Below, one piece after another: positions 24,921-38,857 of a stretch of DNA of 64,000 bases. The translations under genes were made by a program, and so were the position numbers. Every line of letters begins with the position of its first letter. Position 1 is the stretch's first letter. The notes beneath the pieces are model-generated. The model had not been told where the DNA came from and ran no database searches. It saw nothing but the letters and a program-made list of their open reading frames with translations. The stretch is from Ipomoea triloba (Eukaryota > Streptophyta > Magnoliopsida > Solanales > Convolvulaceae): positions 31,611,323-31,675,322 of the forward strand of contig NC_044924.1 in NCBI RefSeq assembly GCF_003576645.1, written 5' to 3'.

Positions 24921-26009
24921 CAAGTGTAATACGGCCATAAACCAACCAAAGCAATATCATACAATAAAAAACCTAACTAATTCATAAATACATTATCCAT
25001 TTATGTAGTGGAATTCACAAAAAGCATATATGACAAGAGCAAACTCAATCATACTCTAGGTAATGAAGACTTAGCTTTGATCCAATGTATATCGAAGATA
25101 CATGCTTGTATTGAATTGCAATACTGAATTGAAATATAATCTACCTAATCTAACTCTATTCCAAGTGGAGAGAAGTTATAGAGAGAAAATGTCAATAGTC
25201 CCTAAAAAATAATTGCCAGTCCCTTTGTATACATCCCGTACATGTCAAAATAAGTAAATTTTAAGCATTATGGAACCACGCTAATGATCGAACTCATGGT
25301 CGTGAGTTTTTTCATTAATACTAATCATAGCTCATAGGTTTTGTAACACGATGCACCGATGATGTTAGCTATGTAGTTTATGTGGGAGGTTGTGGATTTG
25401 AACCTTTATGATAGCACATCTTATATTATTTTGCTCCGAGCTTCCTTATTCCATTAGCCTAATAGATTTCAATTATTATTATTGGGTCAACACCTCACCC
25501 ATTTGGGCCATGACTTTCAATTCCTAATAAAATGAACCCCTGGGGTCCTAACTCCCATGTCTCCATCAATTTCTTCTCCAAAATTTTTAATTGAATGATT
25601 AAATTACATCTAAAAACTTAATAAGTCTCAATCAAGGTTATATCATTGATTTATGTCCCTCTTTCTATATGCTAATAAATTTGTACATTTTACTTTAAAT
25701 GTTGTACACTTCAATGTTATTAGACAAAATTGTCCCTACTACATTGTTGTTATACAAAACTACCCTTACACCGTTATAACACCGTTAGTTTTTAACTCCA
25801 TCATTATTATCATACACCTATATCTATCATATCATTTTCCTATTCCATTTTAGTAAAATCATTATATAATTAATTTAATGGTTGATTATATTTTAATTAA
25901 ATTTCTATACATGGTAAATCATATATGTGTGTGTAAAATACATATACTATATTTGTATATATAATTAGAACTAAAAAAAATTAATTATTATTATATATAT
26001 ATTAATATT
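24921..26009. other. AT-rich intergenic DNA
   Basis: No gene. Near 25651-25800 there is low-complexity sequence rich in TTGTACA/TACACTT, which could be the body of the Helitron-like element whose 3' end lies at 26056. Confidence 0.4.
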
Positions 26010-26056
26010 TTAATATTAGGCATGAACTTTCGCGCATCGCGCGTAGAAATACTAGT
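26010..26056 (+). mobile_element. Helitron-like 3' terminus
   Basis: A GC-rich hairpin CGCGC-ATC-GCGCG at 26031-26043 stands out in AT-rich DNA and is followed 8 bases later by CTAGT (26052-26056), a CTRRT end. A short hairpin close to CTRRT defines Helitron 3' ends. The base after CTAGT is A, where T is usual, and the 5' TC end was not located, so the element's extent is unknown. Confidence 0.45.
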
Positions 26057-26619
26057 ATTAATCATATGAGTTAAATGATAAAGCAACAAAATTTTAAAAA
26101 GAAAACTAATTGTGTCAAACAAATAAAAGTTAATAAAATAGAAGGACTAAATAATAAATATGACAATACCATAATAGTCAATAATTAAAAATGAGATTTG
26201 CTCAAGTTTAAATGTCTAATTTATTTAAGAAATAAGGGTCAAATAGACCATCCAACTACACAATAAAATGTAATTGGGCCATTGATAGGAAATATTTTTT
26301 GATTTGGACATCCCTATATGTCTACCTCCCGTTTTGTAGTTAGATTTGAGTCAAACAATTCGGGTCAAAGTCAAAGTCGACTGGTAAGCATTTAGGCCTA
26401 TATAAGGGCACTTGACCCTTTGGCAAAGGAACCATTTTCCCATCTTCTCCTCATCTCTCTCTCCCTCCGAAGTGTATAACACATTAACACACACTCCCTT
26501 TAAGATTTAAGAAGGGAATTCAATAAAAATAAGCTTCTTTCTCTCTACAATTTGAAATGACTATTTCCTCGTACATTTAATAGAGTTTATACAAATTTCA
26601 TATACACATTACTGATCTA

Positions 26620-27005
26620 ACATTAATTCACTTTATCAGTCATCGAACTAAAAAAACTACAATTAAGTTCTCAAATAATACAATTTAACCTAAAATGACC
26701 TGGTAACATGCTGACGTGACAATTATCGAATTTTAAAATAATTTTAAATTTTATTTTAATAAATTTAAATTAAATTATTATTTTAAATTAAAAAAACTTT
26801 GCCTTCTCACGGGAGAAGGCAACCCGCAATTGCATGTTAAATTATTTATGAAAATAAAAGTTTTAAAAAATATTTTAAAATTCGGTAGCATGTTATCAAG
26901 TCACCGGGTCATTTTAGGTTAAATTGCATTATTTTACATTGTTTGAGGATTTAATTGTATTTTTCTTTTTTGAATTCAATGATCCAATTGCATTTTTGTG
27001 TGTAG
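26620..27005. mobile_element. Foldback/MITE-like element with about 130-bp inverted arms
   Basis: The left arm contains ACAATTTAACCTAAAATGACC (about 26680-26700) and GAATTTTAAAATAATTTT. The right arm contains the inverted GGTCATTTTAGGTTAAATTG (about 26907-26926) and AAAATATTTTAAAATTC. The centre holds a small hairpin CCTTCTC-ACG-GGAGAAGG at 26802-26818. Exact termini and TSD were not resolved. Confidence 0.6.
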
Positions 27006-27046
27006 TTAGATGATTTATTTCACCCTTATTTCTTTATATTTAATTA

Positions 27047-27683
27047 GACTCTGTTTGACAAAGCTTATTTAGGAGCTTATAGCTTATTTTAAGCTATTAA
27101 TGAGCTATAAGCTCTGTTTGGTAATGTTCTCAAAATAAACTAGTAGTTTAAAATAAGAGCTTATTTTGAAACGCTACTTGGGGTAGCTTTTCAAAATAAG
27201 CTAGTAGCTTTTTAACTTTTTTCCATCTTTATCCTTATTATTTTAAATAAATGACATTATTTACCTCTCCCAATTAAAACCCTTTTGACATTTTCTTTTC
27301 ATTATGCTTTGTTGTAATTTCAGTTTGATATTTATGTTTGAACATTAATTTTTGTATGAACTCATCTTATGAATTATAAATATTTTTTTTTATTTTATAT
27401 ATTTTCAAATATATGTTCTTACTTTATATTTTATTTAAATATATTAATTTCATTATTTTATATTTTAATATATAAACAAACTTATTTAAATTTAAAATTG
27501 TTTAAATTGTATGAAGATGTCATTTTTAGTCTTTTTACATTTATCAGCTTATCAAAAAGCTAATTTTACCAAACACTTTGCAGAACAGCTCTTCAGATTT
27601 CAGCTTTGAGCTTATAGCTTTTCAGTTTTCAGCTACTTTTCAGCTTTCAGCTACCTTTTCATCTAGGTTTGCCAAACATAGCC
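27047..27683. mobile_element. Harbinger/Tourist-type MITE
   Basis: A 637-bp element begins GACTCTGTTTGAC and ends GCCAAACATAGCC, an imperfect 13-bp inverted repeat, with TTA on each side (27044-27046, 27684-27686). The subterminal regions are rich in AGCTTATAGCTT and AAATAAGCTAG. A TTA target duplication with a G-rich TGTTTGG end is typical of PIF/Harbinger MITEs. It lies about 0.5 kb upstream of the KIN-12 leader. Confidence 0.7.
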
Positions 27684-28129
27684 TTATTAGTATACTACGT
27701 GTATAACAAATGTTGGAGTTTTTAAAGTACGTTTGAACTTTGGAGTATTTCACCGGATTCATAATTTTAACTAAGTAAACATTCAATAAAAACAGTGGGA
27801 TTGAAGTAATTGCCCGCTCTAATGTTATTATCATTCTCCACTCAAACAGAACATCAGTAAACACATTTTGAATAAAAGGATAGCCGGTGGGCCCAAAGGG
27901 AGAGGATGATCCCGGCTAGATTCTATCTGCTATTGAATTTGAAAACTAGCGGGATAACCTTTTCTTTTTCTTCACTGTGTCTGTCTCAAGTCTCAACTCT
28001 CAAGCTTTCAAGCTGCAGAAAGTTTCCATTTCCCCAGAGATACTGAGAGCGTTTGCCATTAAAAACATCAAAACATTTTCTTCACCTTCGAGTCCACGTG
28101 TTTCCTATCCTTATCGCCCTCCAATTTCT

Positions 28130-28242
28130 ATGCTCAAATCTCCTAATTCTTCTCTAGAAGACAAGCAAAAGAGTAAGCTGGAATTAAGGATTTGATGCTC
28201 AGCAATGTCAAAAGAGATTCCATCTGTCCAGTCAATTGCTAG
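28130..28242 (+). promoter_or_regulatory. Two upstream ORFs ahead of the KIN-12 start
   Basis: uORF1 is 28130-28195, 21 codons. uORF2 is 28195-28242, 15 codons; its ATG overlaps the uORF1 stop as TGATG and its frame crosses the main ATG at 28205. Both uORF starts have T at -3 (weak), while the main ATG has G at -3 (better). If the transcript starts upstream of 28130, leaky scanning or reinitiation would set KIN-12 translation. The transcript start is not visible. Confidence 0.5.
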
Positions 28243-31200
28243 GTACGATGCAAATTCATCCAGATTTGAATCCAACGAGAATGGATTCGATGACTTGTTG
28301 AACCCAGTTCCTTTGCCTCCGCCACGAACACCTCTCAACTCCATTCCAGACCCATCTCAATGCCAGGAACTGGAACCGACTCCCAGGGGAAAACCTGAAG
28401 TGGTTCGATCCTTCAGGTCTGTGGACAAGAGAGCAGACGCATCGGATATTCATGCCATTTCGTATAATAGAAATGGGACCCCGGGTCATGCGAATAAAGG
28501 GAAAGCTCTTTTGGAGACGAGCTCAGCTCAAAGCACTCCTGCAAGGAGGGTTTCAAACATTGGTGCTTCTGGAGCGAGATCTGCTCTCCACACTGGAGGG
28601 AAGGCGGGTAATTTGACGTCTAGAGTCTCAAGAGGGATTCCGCTCGTGAACTGTGAGACTTCAGTTGAGGTGCCACATTTTGAGCTCGTTGAGGACCCTT
28701 CGTTTTGGAAAGATCACAACGTGCAGGTTTGATTTCGGAGTTTAGGGGGAAAATTCAGTTACCGTAGCAATGAACACTGACAGTACTTGAATAATTGCGG
28801 CGATACTTTGTGCAGGTTTTGATTAGAATTAGACCATTAAGTGATGTTGAGAAAGTGTCGCAAGGATATGGAAGATGCTTGAGGCAGGAGAGTGCACAGA
28901 CTTTAGTTTGGCTTGGCCACCCTGAAACCAGATTCACCTTTGATCATGTAGCTTGTGAAACCATATCACAGGTGCTAATTACTTTTCTACCCATTAGCAC
29001 AGCTTGTCTACGTTCTATAATGCTTTTGTATTTGCCAATTGCTGAATGAGAGGTTGGAAATATTTGATTTGAATAACTGGTGCGAGTGTTGAGCAGGAAA
29101 AGCTTTTCCGTGTTGCCGGGTTGCCCATGGTGGAAAACTGTATGTCTGGCTACAATAGTTGCATGTTTGCATATGGCCAGGTATGCTTCAAGGCTGAACT
29201 TCCACATTTGATTGATACGTAGTAATTATCTTGGGGTTGAACTTAGTTTTGATATTGCTATCATATGCTGCAGACAGGAAGTGGGAAGACATACACTATG
29301 ATGGGTGAAATAGTTCAAATGAATGGAAAACTCAATGATCATAGTGGGATAACTCCTCGAATCTTTGAGTACTTATTCAATAGAATCAGAGAGGTAAAAT
29401 ATTATATATATAGATGAGTATACTAGATTCTATTACTTATTAGTGAGTGTATGTATCAAGTGTTCCTTACAAATGCTATGTTCCAAAAGGAAGAGGAGAA
29501 ACAAAGTACTGAGAGATTGAAGTTCAGCTGCAAATGTTCTTTTCTAGAGATATATAATGAGCATATCACAGATCTCCTTGAGCCATCATCAACTAATCTT
29601 CATGTAAGTAATTATTTTGTTCTTTGCCTTAGATTGTCATAGCTGTTTTACACTATGTATCGTTGCAGTGACTAAAGTTTTTACTTTGTGCTATAGCTTA
29701 GAGAGGACTTAAAGAAAGGGGTATATGTTGAGAACCTTACTGAAGTCAGTGTAAGCTCTGTTAATGATGTTCTCAAGGTTTTACTACAGGTGAGACCCAT
29801 CACTTAACCTTCGTTTAGATTTTAGAAATACTTGTATCAACATGATTAAATGCTCATATTTTACACAGGGGGCAGCCAATAGAAAAATTGCAGCTACTCA
29901 TATGAACAGTGAGAGCAGCAGATCACATAGTGTTTTCACTTGTAACATTGAAAGCTGCTGGGAGAAAGATTCTATGAAACACTTCAGATTTGGAAGGTTA
30001 AATTTAGTGGACCTAGCTGGGTCTGAAAGGTAATTTCTGGCTTAAATTTTGAATATGCCAAATCTTATGCCTTTCCATGTAATAAAAGATCAAATTCATT
30101 AGGCAGAAAAGTTCTGGGGCAGATGGAGACCGTTTGAAAGAAGCAGCAAACATAAACAAGTCCCTTTCAACTCTTGGGTAATGAGAATTTAGACCGAATA
30201 CAAGTGCTTGAGTACTTTATAATTATGCTTTCCTTCTGTATTGATTCTTCTTCTCTTTCTAAGTCTATTGCAAAATCTGAGTATGATTACCGCTTTGAAA
30301 GCTTGCAAATAATACTATAATTAGTTTTAGTTGATTTATACAACAAACATATTGGAGAAAGCCTATATGTCCTATAGGATATCCAAGTGGACCTAGTTAT
30401 GAGTTATGATGTCGGTCCAAAAATTAAAGGGGGCCTAAAACAAAATGTTAAGGAAAATTTGTGGTTGGACCTAGTGTACAAGATTCATACATCATTTGGG
30501 TCTAAGCAAGGAAGATTTATGTAACCTTATCTCTGTTTTCTGAAAGGTTGTATCTACAACTTCACTCTATGATCTAGTGGTCAATCACTGAGTATTCAAT
30601 AACAGATAACTACAACAAACCCAACATTGTAGAAGACAAAATCTCTAGAGTCTTAATAGTTAATGTGGTAGTTTATTGCTAACTTGCTTATAATCTGGCT
30701 GGCAAGTGGCAACTCATTACCTCAGTAAATAGGTGGAGCAATGTCTAAAAGGAACTTCTTCACCTCCCTTGCAGGAAAATCCTTGATATGTCTTATTCTT
30801 TAAGTGCACTACAAATTAAAAGTAAAAATTAGTGACTTGAATATGCAGATTTTGACAGTTCGAATGAAATGATTAGTTTCGCTTCTAAAATGTCAAAGAT
30901 ATTTCCAGATATTTAATGTGATGCTTTTTAAAGGTTTGCTTGAAGTGATGAATGAGATTTCCGTTTCATGTACTCCCTTGTTTACATTGTTCTTTGTATC
31001 TGGGTATGTAGACTGGTGATAATGTCTTTAGTGGATTTGGCACAAGGGAAACAGAGACATGTTCCATACAGGGACTCCAGGCTAACTTTTCTCCTTCAGG
31101 TCAGAACCCAGGACTCATACGCACTAGATTTCATATGTTTAAAATATCTTTTAACATCACTTATGAAGTAAACCTTGTTGTTCCAAATTGGATATAGGAT

Positions 31201-34200
31201 TCTCTCGGTGGAAACTCAAAAACAACAATTATTGCAAATGTTAGCCCATCTAGTTGGTATGCCACACAAAAAGTGTTTCAGTATAATATTCTAATCTTAT
31301 TGGTCTAATTTTTGCTTTATGCTTGTTCTATTCAGCTCTGCCAATGAGACCCTAAGCACTCTAAAGTTTGCACAACGTGCAAAACTTATTCAGAACAATG
31401 TATGGACTCTATCCAAATTTAAACTTTGCTTGATCACTGAAAGTCCTTAAGTTTTTTAAAGTACACTTTTACTTTTCTAGGCTAAAGTGAACGAGGATGC
31501 TTCAGGTGATGTATCAATTTTGCAGCAGCAAATACAACTGCTAAAGGTATTTATTAAGTCGTATAGTTCTATTTTCTTGTGCTTATTCAACATCCAAAAT
31601 CGTCAAGCTTATTAGTTGATTTCTTCATACAGGGTCAATTATCCTTTCTAATGAAGCATCACAGCTCTTCAAAGCATATTTCACACCTGATGCTATCTTT
31701 GGATCAATCTAGCTTAGGTTATCTTCCTGAGAGATTTGACTTGTCTAATGAGATGAATGTTCACCATGATGATGATCACAGAACACGTGGAAGAAACAGC
31801 AAGGTAATTTTGATAATGTTGGTGATGATGATTATTATCATTATTATTGGTACATGGTAGAATACACTTCGAATTTCCTAGTGTTCTCACACAAATGGAG
31901 TGACAGATAGAAAAGTTAAAAGCTACGGTGCTTGGTGCCTTGAGACGGGAGAAATTGGTTGAGATGGAAGTTAGGCGATTGGAAGCAGAAATTGAACAGA
32001 TGAACCGTCTAGTATGTCTGCTTATGATATCTGCACACCCATTTCTGATTACTATCATTATCAATTTAGAATCATAATAATTGTTAATATTGTTTCTGAA
32101 CAGGCGATTGGTGTTTAGTTGTTAGTATTGCTTTCCAACTTTGTATCCTTGAGTATTTTGTAGGTTTATCAGCAAGAAGAAGATTCTCAGCGCAATAAAA
32201 TGATGCTGAGGTTTCGTGAAGAAAAAATTAAGCGCTTTGAATTACTTGAAGATGGGTTAATCTCTGCGGATAAGTATCTCATCAATGAAAATGCTGCTTT
32301 AAGAGAAGAGATTCAGATGCTAGAAGCTAGAATTGAAAGAAACCCTGAACATACTCGACTTGTGTTGGAGAACAATAGACTTCTTAGGCAGCTTAGAGTG
32401 TAATTCCTATGAACAAGATTATATACTTTTGGCTGTTGCTAATTTTTTTTTTCTTTTTACCCCCTGTGATTGATTTGTTATCTCTATTACTATTAGGTTT
32501 CAAAATTTTTATGATCATGGACAGAGAGAAAGGTTGGTTGCTGAAATATCAGAACTACGTGACCAGGTTTTAATTTTTCTTTGCTATTATGCTTTACTAT
32601 TTGTTTTTCATACTGCCAATACTAAGGTTCTCAAGTGCATTTTATGTCAAGTTCTTGGAATTAATCGAGCATGGAGGGAACTACTGGATGCCAAAACATG
32701 CATCTAGAGAAGGATATCAGGTTTGCATTGAAATAATTAGATATCATGAATATTTGGCAGCTGCATGCAGACTGAATGATTTTATTCAAATTTCTGTTTA
32801 ATTTATGCATACAATCACTGCTTTTACAGGTTGGCAGCGTATTAGATGAAAGTGAATTGGTAAAAAGCACACCTCACCCCCTGCCAGTGCATGAAGAAGA
32901 TTTTTTGGATAAAAGTAATCAGCGAGTGGAAAACGCCTTGATTTTGGAGTATGCTGATATGAAGAAGCAGTTGATGGAATCAAGATCTTTAATGGAAGAG
33001 ATGGAACTGCAGCAAGTCCATCTCATTGAAGGGATAGAGGTATTGAAGGAAGAAAATTGTAGGTTGCTGGGAATGGTTGATAGAAATGAACATATTCGGA
33101 AACAACCAGGCTCTTTGTGTGAAAGTTGTGAATCACAGGTTTGTTTGGAATATACAGATCTGAATTTGGCGTTGAGGGGTAGTGCTGATATCACTTTGGT
33201 TGGGTTGCAAGCTAAGTTGGAAAAAGTGTCCAAGGATCTCGAGGAAGCCTGCTTAGTTAATGGCAAGTGTATAGAGGAACATGCACAGACAATGACCATG
33301 AAACATCAACATGAACTGATCTGCGAGGAGGTAGAAATGGAAACAGCTAAGACTATTCTTCTCTTGCAGGAAGAGATTTCTCAAATCAAGTCTGAATTTC
33401 AGGAGAAATTGTCCAGCATGGCTGAGGAAATCATAAGCCTCAAAGACACTCTTGCTGCTAAAGAGGAAGAAATGAAGGTGGTCTGTGCAGAGTGGGAAAG
33501 AGCAACTTTGGATTTAACTAACTTCCTTACAGATGGTTCAAAATCCCTTCAAGATGCCGGTTGGCAGATAGAAAGCATAGCATGCTCATTTCCTAATGTC
33601 GACCTTTTCATTGGCGAGCATGTTGAGAGGGCTGCCAAAACGTATATTGAGAAGGAAGAAACTATTCTTTTGCTAAAGAAGAGCTTGGAAGAAGCACAAC
33701 AGACTGTGTTCCAACTGGAAGAGAAGTTGTTGTCTTTGAAGGGAGCAACAATTGCTTTCGCTGAAGCTCAGCAGCAAGTAAATGATGCAAGCAGTGAAGA
33801 GGGAATTCAGTTAGCTACAGGATTAAGTGATACAACCAGTAATATAACATTTTTGGAGAACAAACTTATCCACAGTGAAGTCCAGATCAATGAAGCTGAA
33901 AGATGTGCCAGTTTTGATTTATCTGCAGTGAATAGTGTATCTGATTTACCTGAACTTACCTATGTAATTGATATAAAAGATCAGCCATTAATCAGTGTAC
34001 AAAATTTTGGCATGACAGGTTTTAATAATGAGATTGAGTCAACAAAACGGGAAGTGTTGGAGCTGGAAAATGCTATAAAAACTTCCTGTCATGATGCAGA
34101 AAGGCTCTTTTCAGTCATCAAATCTGACGGATATAACAATGTGTTGTTTTTCAAGGACTTGATTCAAGACATTGTAAATGATATCCGGGAGCTGCAGAGA

Positions 34201-37200
34201 CATTTTACTGAGTTGAAGGAAAAACATGGAAGGGTTGGAGTTGAATCAAGTAATTCCAATGAAATTTCTGGATGTTATACAGTGTGCCAAATGCTGCATA
34301 AGATTCTATATGAACTTGTTGGAACAAATGACAGTTTGAATCACATTAATGCTTGCTTTTATAAGCTTTTAAATCCGTATGGATACCTTGGAGCTGCTGA
34401 GGAGTCAATCAACTCGGATGGATCTACCAATTGTTCGACTTCCTCTTCTTATCCTTCAGATGGAAGTGATGGGTCAATTCTTTCTTCTGATCTTCGTGGA
34501 TCAAATATCGTACAAAACTTAGTCATGAATTCAAGTCAAGAAGAAATATTATATTTTCTGAGCAAGGAATTTAGAAGCACCTATAATGTGTTTGCCAAAT
34601 TAAAAGCTCATTTTGATACAAGTTTCTGCCGGAAAGAAATCCACAATTGCTTATGCTCAAGTCCATGCTTTTCAAATTTGCTTGAACTTTCGAAAAGTAA
34701 TGACCACTGTGTAATGGGAAATGAATCTGAAGTCATAATGCCAGAAGTGGTTCCAGGTCTTGAAGTAATTATGTCTGAAGCTGAAACAGGCTGCAACCTT
34801 GTGAGGGAGGTAGTTAATATATAAAACATTCATTTACTTAGATCTTCTTTCTAAGGTTAACTGAAAGAAAACATGCTTTTACTTTACACATTTTTGTTGA
34901 TTGAGTTTTGGTTACTCTTCTCACACTTAATTATTGCATGCAGTTGAAATTGAATGACAAAACTAGTCAGGCTAGTAGGTTCTTCAACAAATTTGAGGAA
35001 GCATACAGAACCATCAAGGAAGCTGATCATACGCTGCAGGCATTAACCAAAGCAAATGAAGGTGCAAAGGAGTTGAACTGTATGTGGAAACGAGCAGGGG
35101 AGGAATTTATGGTAGAGAGAGCCAGATTGGATGAAGAGATTCGGCAACTTAACTCTGATGTTAATGGGACAGAGAGCAAGTATGGAAAATTGCAGAATCA
35201 GATGCATCACACCTTCACTGAAATTGCAAGCTCGATATCTTCTATTGAAGACACTTTCCAAGAAACACAAAAATATGTGGACACATTGTGCAAGTCTGTG
35301 CTTTCTGATGCCTTTGGAATGGTAAAGGAGACTATGAGCTGCATTTGTAACTCAAGATTGTTATTAGAAGAAATATTCACTAACATAGAAGGGACTGGAT
35401 TAGCCTCTTTGGTCCTCAATAGAAATGTTGTGTTTCAGCCAGCTGCACTGCAAGAAGGTTTTTTGGCATTAAGTAGCACAGGTGAAAGCTATGAGACCTA
35501 TGATAATGGCATGCTGAGAAAGGTAAAGGCTCCAACCATAAAAACAACAGGATCAGTAGAGATAGATCTGGTGCATGCTAATTCAATGAATGAGAATACT
35601 GAGCTCCGGAGAGAATTGGAACGTAAAGAAGCTCTTTTAAAAGGTTTACTTTTTGACTTTAGCTTACTACAAGAATCAGCTTCCAGCAAAAAGGATGTCA
35701 AGGATGAAATTGACAAGTTAATTGCAGCCTTGAGCCAAGTTGAGAATGAGTTAAGAATTAAAAATAATCAACATAATGACATGATTGTTCAACATAGAAC
35801 ACTTGAAAACCAATTTAAAGAGGCTCAAAGTGCTCTTTTTTTCTCACATTCTGATCTATTGGAGGCAAGAAGAAAATTGGAGATTTTGTCTAAGGAAAAT
35901 GCTGAGTTGAGAGAGCTCTTGGAGGATATTTATCTAAAGAAGTCAGAAACAGAGGAAGAATTGAGAGAACAAATGAAGGCTGTGGAGATGTTAGAAAAAG
36001 AGATTATTCTTTTGACATCTTCAACTGATAATCAAGTGAATGGAGAGAAAATCCAGCTTCTGGAACAAGTGCGGTCCTTGCAAGACAAGCTTGATATTGC
36101 TTGTGCATTGGCTAATGAGAATGAAGCTATTGCTGTGGAAGCCCGCCAGGTATGTAGATAAGATAAAAAGTTTAGTTCTCAAACCTTGATGGATATACTA
36201 TATGCTGAATTCAAGATAAATTCCTAGGAGTCAGAAGCAAGTAAAATATATGCTGAGCAAAAGGAGGAGGAGGTTAAGATTTTAGAGCACTCTGTTGAAG
36301 AGCTCGATGGCACCATAAATATTCTAGAGAAAAAGGTAAGTTTTTTAAAGTTTCTTCTTCTTCTTCTGTCTTTTTTGTTGTTGTTGTTGTTGTCCCACTA
36401 AAGACAGCTTTGAGTTGCTTGTGCAGATAAAACAGTTCCCTCTGCAATTCAATACCCAGTCCTTAGAAAAAAAAAATAATGACTATCACTGTATAATTTT
36501 TATTAACACTACCACTTTTCAAGGTGCATGAAATGGAAGAAGAGGTAGAACAGCATCACATGATAAGAGAATCATTAGAACTGGAGCTTCAAGCACTAAA
36601 AGAGAGACTACTTACAGTTGAAAACTTTACTGAAAAGCTGGAGTTAAAAAATTCAGGCTCACAACTTACCAAGGATCAATTTCCAAGGTAGAAAGGGCTT
36701 ATGGTTTCAGTTAGAATTGTAGAAGTTTTCCTAGATTGAGTTCGTATGCAATTACCCAGTACTAGTATGATTCTAATGCTTGAGAATATTTCCAACTACT
36801 CTTAAAGTTCCTTTGCATAGATTTTTTCCTTATCTACTATTGTGGGATCATGATTGGACTCAGTTCAGCCAACTTTATAGCAGGTCCCTGTCACATCAAA
36901 AGGCTTATGATCAAATAAAAATCCTGGAGATAGAAAAGGCAGAACTGGTTAAGGAGGTGTGCCATGATTCACTATTGAATTATATCTTGACATTATTAAC
37001 TTGTATTTACAGCTTGGTTCACCTATGTTGTGATTGAAGCATTACACTGTGCACTGTAGGTCAAACAATGCAAAGAGTACATCTCTGAACTTCTATTGCA
37101 TGCGGAAGCACAGGCATTGCAGTATCAGCAAAAGGTGAACATTTTTTACCAAAATTTGGAAGATTACAAATCAAGCATTACTCTTTGTGTTGACTCTTTG

Positions 37201-38857
37201 CAATTACGGCTTTCCAAATTCTCTTTATGGAAAGTTATTGAAAAGCATATTGATGGAACTTGGAATCAACTGAAGGGTAGGGAGTTATTTTTAAAAGGAG
37301 GCCTTGCACTAACATAAAATAACAAGAGGAATAGATGCACTATTGCTTGCTAGGAACTCAACTGTGTGATGCCAAAGCTTAGGCAATGAGGTGCCCAGTG
37401 CTTGTAGGGAACTGATTACTTGAACTGCATCAATAACTAAAAAGTGTTGGTTGCCATTTTGAATATTTGTTATGAGTTGTCTATTGTCTTAACAATTGCT
37501 TAAGCAACTGAGAACTTAATCTTTTCTCCTAATATCATATCAGTACAAAGACTTGGAAGCAATGGTTCATGAATTCAGAACAGATTCATCAAACTTGGAA
37601 AATCAAGTATCAACATCAGATAAAATAGAAAAAGTCTCAACAAGGATAAGGGGCTCAAGTTCACCTTTCAGATGCATTTCTAGTTTGGTTCAGCAGATGA
37701 ATTCGGAAAAAGATCAGGAATTGTCAGTTGCTAAACTCCGAATAGAAGAACTAGAAGCCTTGGCAGCACAAAGACAAAAAGAGGTATGGTGTTTATTCAC
37801 ACACTTGGCTGTACAGTAAGTGTTAGTAGCACTGATACAAAGAATTTCTAAGGCAAATCACACATTTTCATCTTTCCTAATTATATGTTCTTTTGTTTCC
37901 TTCCTGACTTTCCCTCCCAAATATGAAGCAAAGCAGAGAAGTATTAACATTTTAAAAAAATATATATTATTGACATGTTCCTGTGTTTCTGGTATCAGGT
38001 ATGTATACTGAATAATAGACTAGCTGCAGCAGAAAACATGACACATGATGTCATCAGGGATTTACTAGGCGTCAAACTGGACATGACTACTTATGCAGTA
38101 AGTTTCTGAATTCTTAAATTCTTTGCCAGGAATGGTCTCTCTTATTTGTCTCAAAACCCTTTTTCTTGTGCCCTAGGATCTGATAGATCAGCACCAGCTT
38201 CAAAAGTTCATTGTTGAAGCTCATCAACAATCGCTAGAGTACAGTGCAATGGTATACTCCATTGGATATAATAGTTTAATGTTCAGTTGAGCTACTGCCT
38301 TACATATCCTTTTATTGAGCAGGAGAAAGAAGTTCTAAATCTGAGGAGACAGCTAAATGATTTAATTGAGGAAAGAGAAGCGTAAGATAATCTATAATCA
38401 GAAACCTCTCTTTCCTTAATCATGGAATCGTTTTGATTATCAGTTGGTTCTCATGGAATGTTCCCTTATATAAAAATGGTCATATTTGTTCAGATTCATT
38501 TTGCAAGTGAAAAGAAGAGAAGCCATTGAATTAGCAACACAGATGAGCATAGAGCAATTACGCGAACGGGATCAGTTGCTGACTGCCCAAAATGAAATGT
38601 TGAAAGTACGGATGTCAACTTTGCACTCACGTGTTATAAAATCGTTATAGTAATGCCAAGTTTTATTGTTTTTCACTATTTGTCAATTGTAGGTGGACAA
38701 AACCAACTTACAGAGTAAGGTGGTTGAAATGGATGAGATGGTGAAAAATTTATTAGGAACACAGAATATCCAACCACAAAACCATAGCCTGTTGAGGTTG
38801 GATGATGCTGATCGTGGGAAGAGGTTGGTTAACTCCAAGAAGTTGGCTTTGGGATGA
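28205..38857 (+). CDS. KIN-12 family kinesin, phragmoplast-orienting-kinesin-like (29 exons)
   Basis: This is a plus-end-type microtubule motor. KIN-12/POK kinesins act at the phragmoplast and division site (family knowledge). Exons: 28205-28726, 28816-28971, 29097-29180, 29274-29393, 29490-29603, 29697-29789, 29869-30029, 30103-30177, 31012-31099, 31198-31256, 31336-31399, 31481-31546, 31633-31803, 31907-32011, 32164-32399, 32497-32566, 32652-32720, 32830-34809, 34944-36149, 36228-36335, 36524-36687, 36884-36956, 37060-37134, 37544-37783, 37999-38097, 38177-38251, 38323-38381, 38494-38605, 38693-38857. Phases close at 6609 nt, 2202 residues. The N-terminal extension (1-174) carries [15 protein letters not shown] and FWKDHNVQ. 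The motor is about 175-512: P-loop GQTGSGKT (253-260), switch I NSESSRSH (376-383), switch II DLAGSER (411-417), [11 protein letters not shown]. After that it is almost all coiled coil, ending with RGSSSPFRC...[14 protein letters not shown] and [10 protein letters not shown]. Size and tail fit KIN-12C/D/E; the exact clade is unresolved. Exons 18 and 19 are unusually long (660 and 402 codons). Confidence 0.93.
30178..31011. other. KIN-12 intron 8, nothing recognised
   Basis: An 834-base intron inside the motor-coding region. No ORF, terminal repeats or RNA gene seen. Confidence 0.5.

Noticed and set aside
31714..32064. 116-codon minus-strand frame
   Set aside because: Shadow of KIN-12 exons 13-14 and the intron between them.
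32919..33299. 126-codon minus-strand frame
   Set aside because: Antisense shadow of the large KIN-12 coiled-coil exon.
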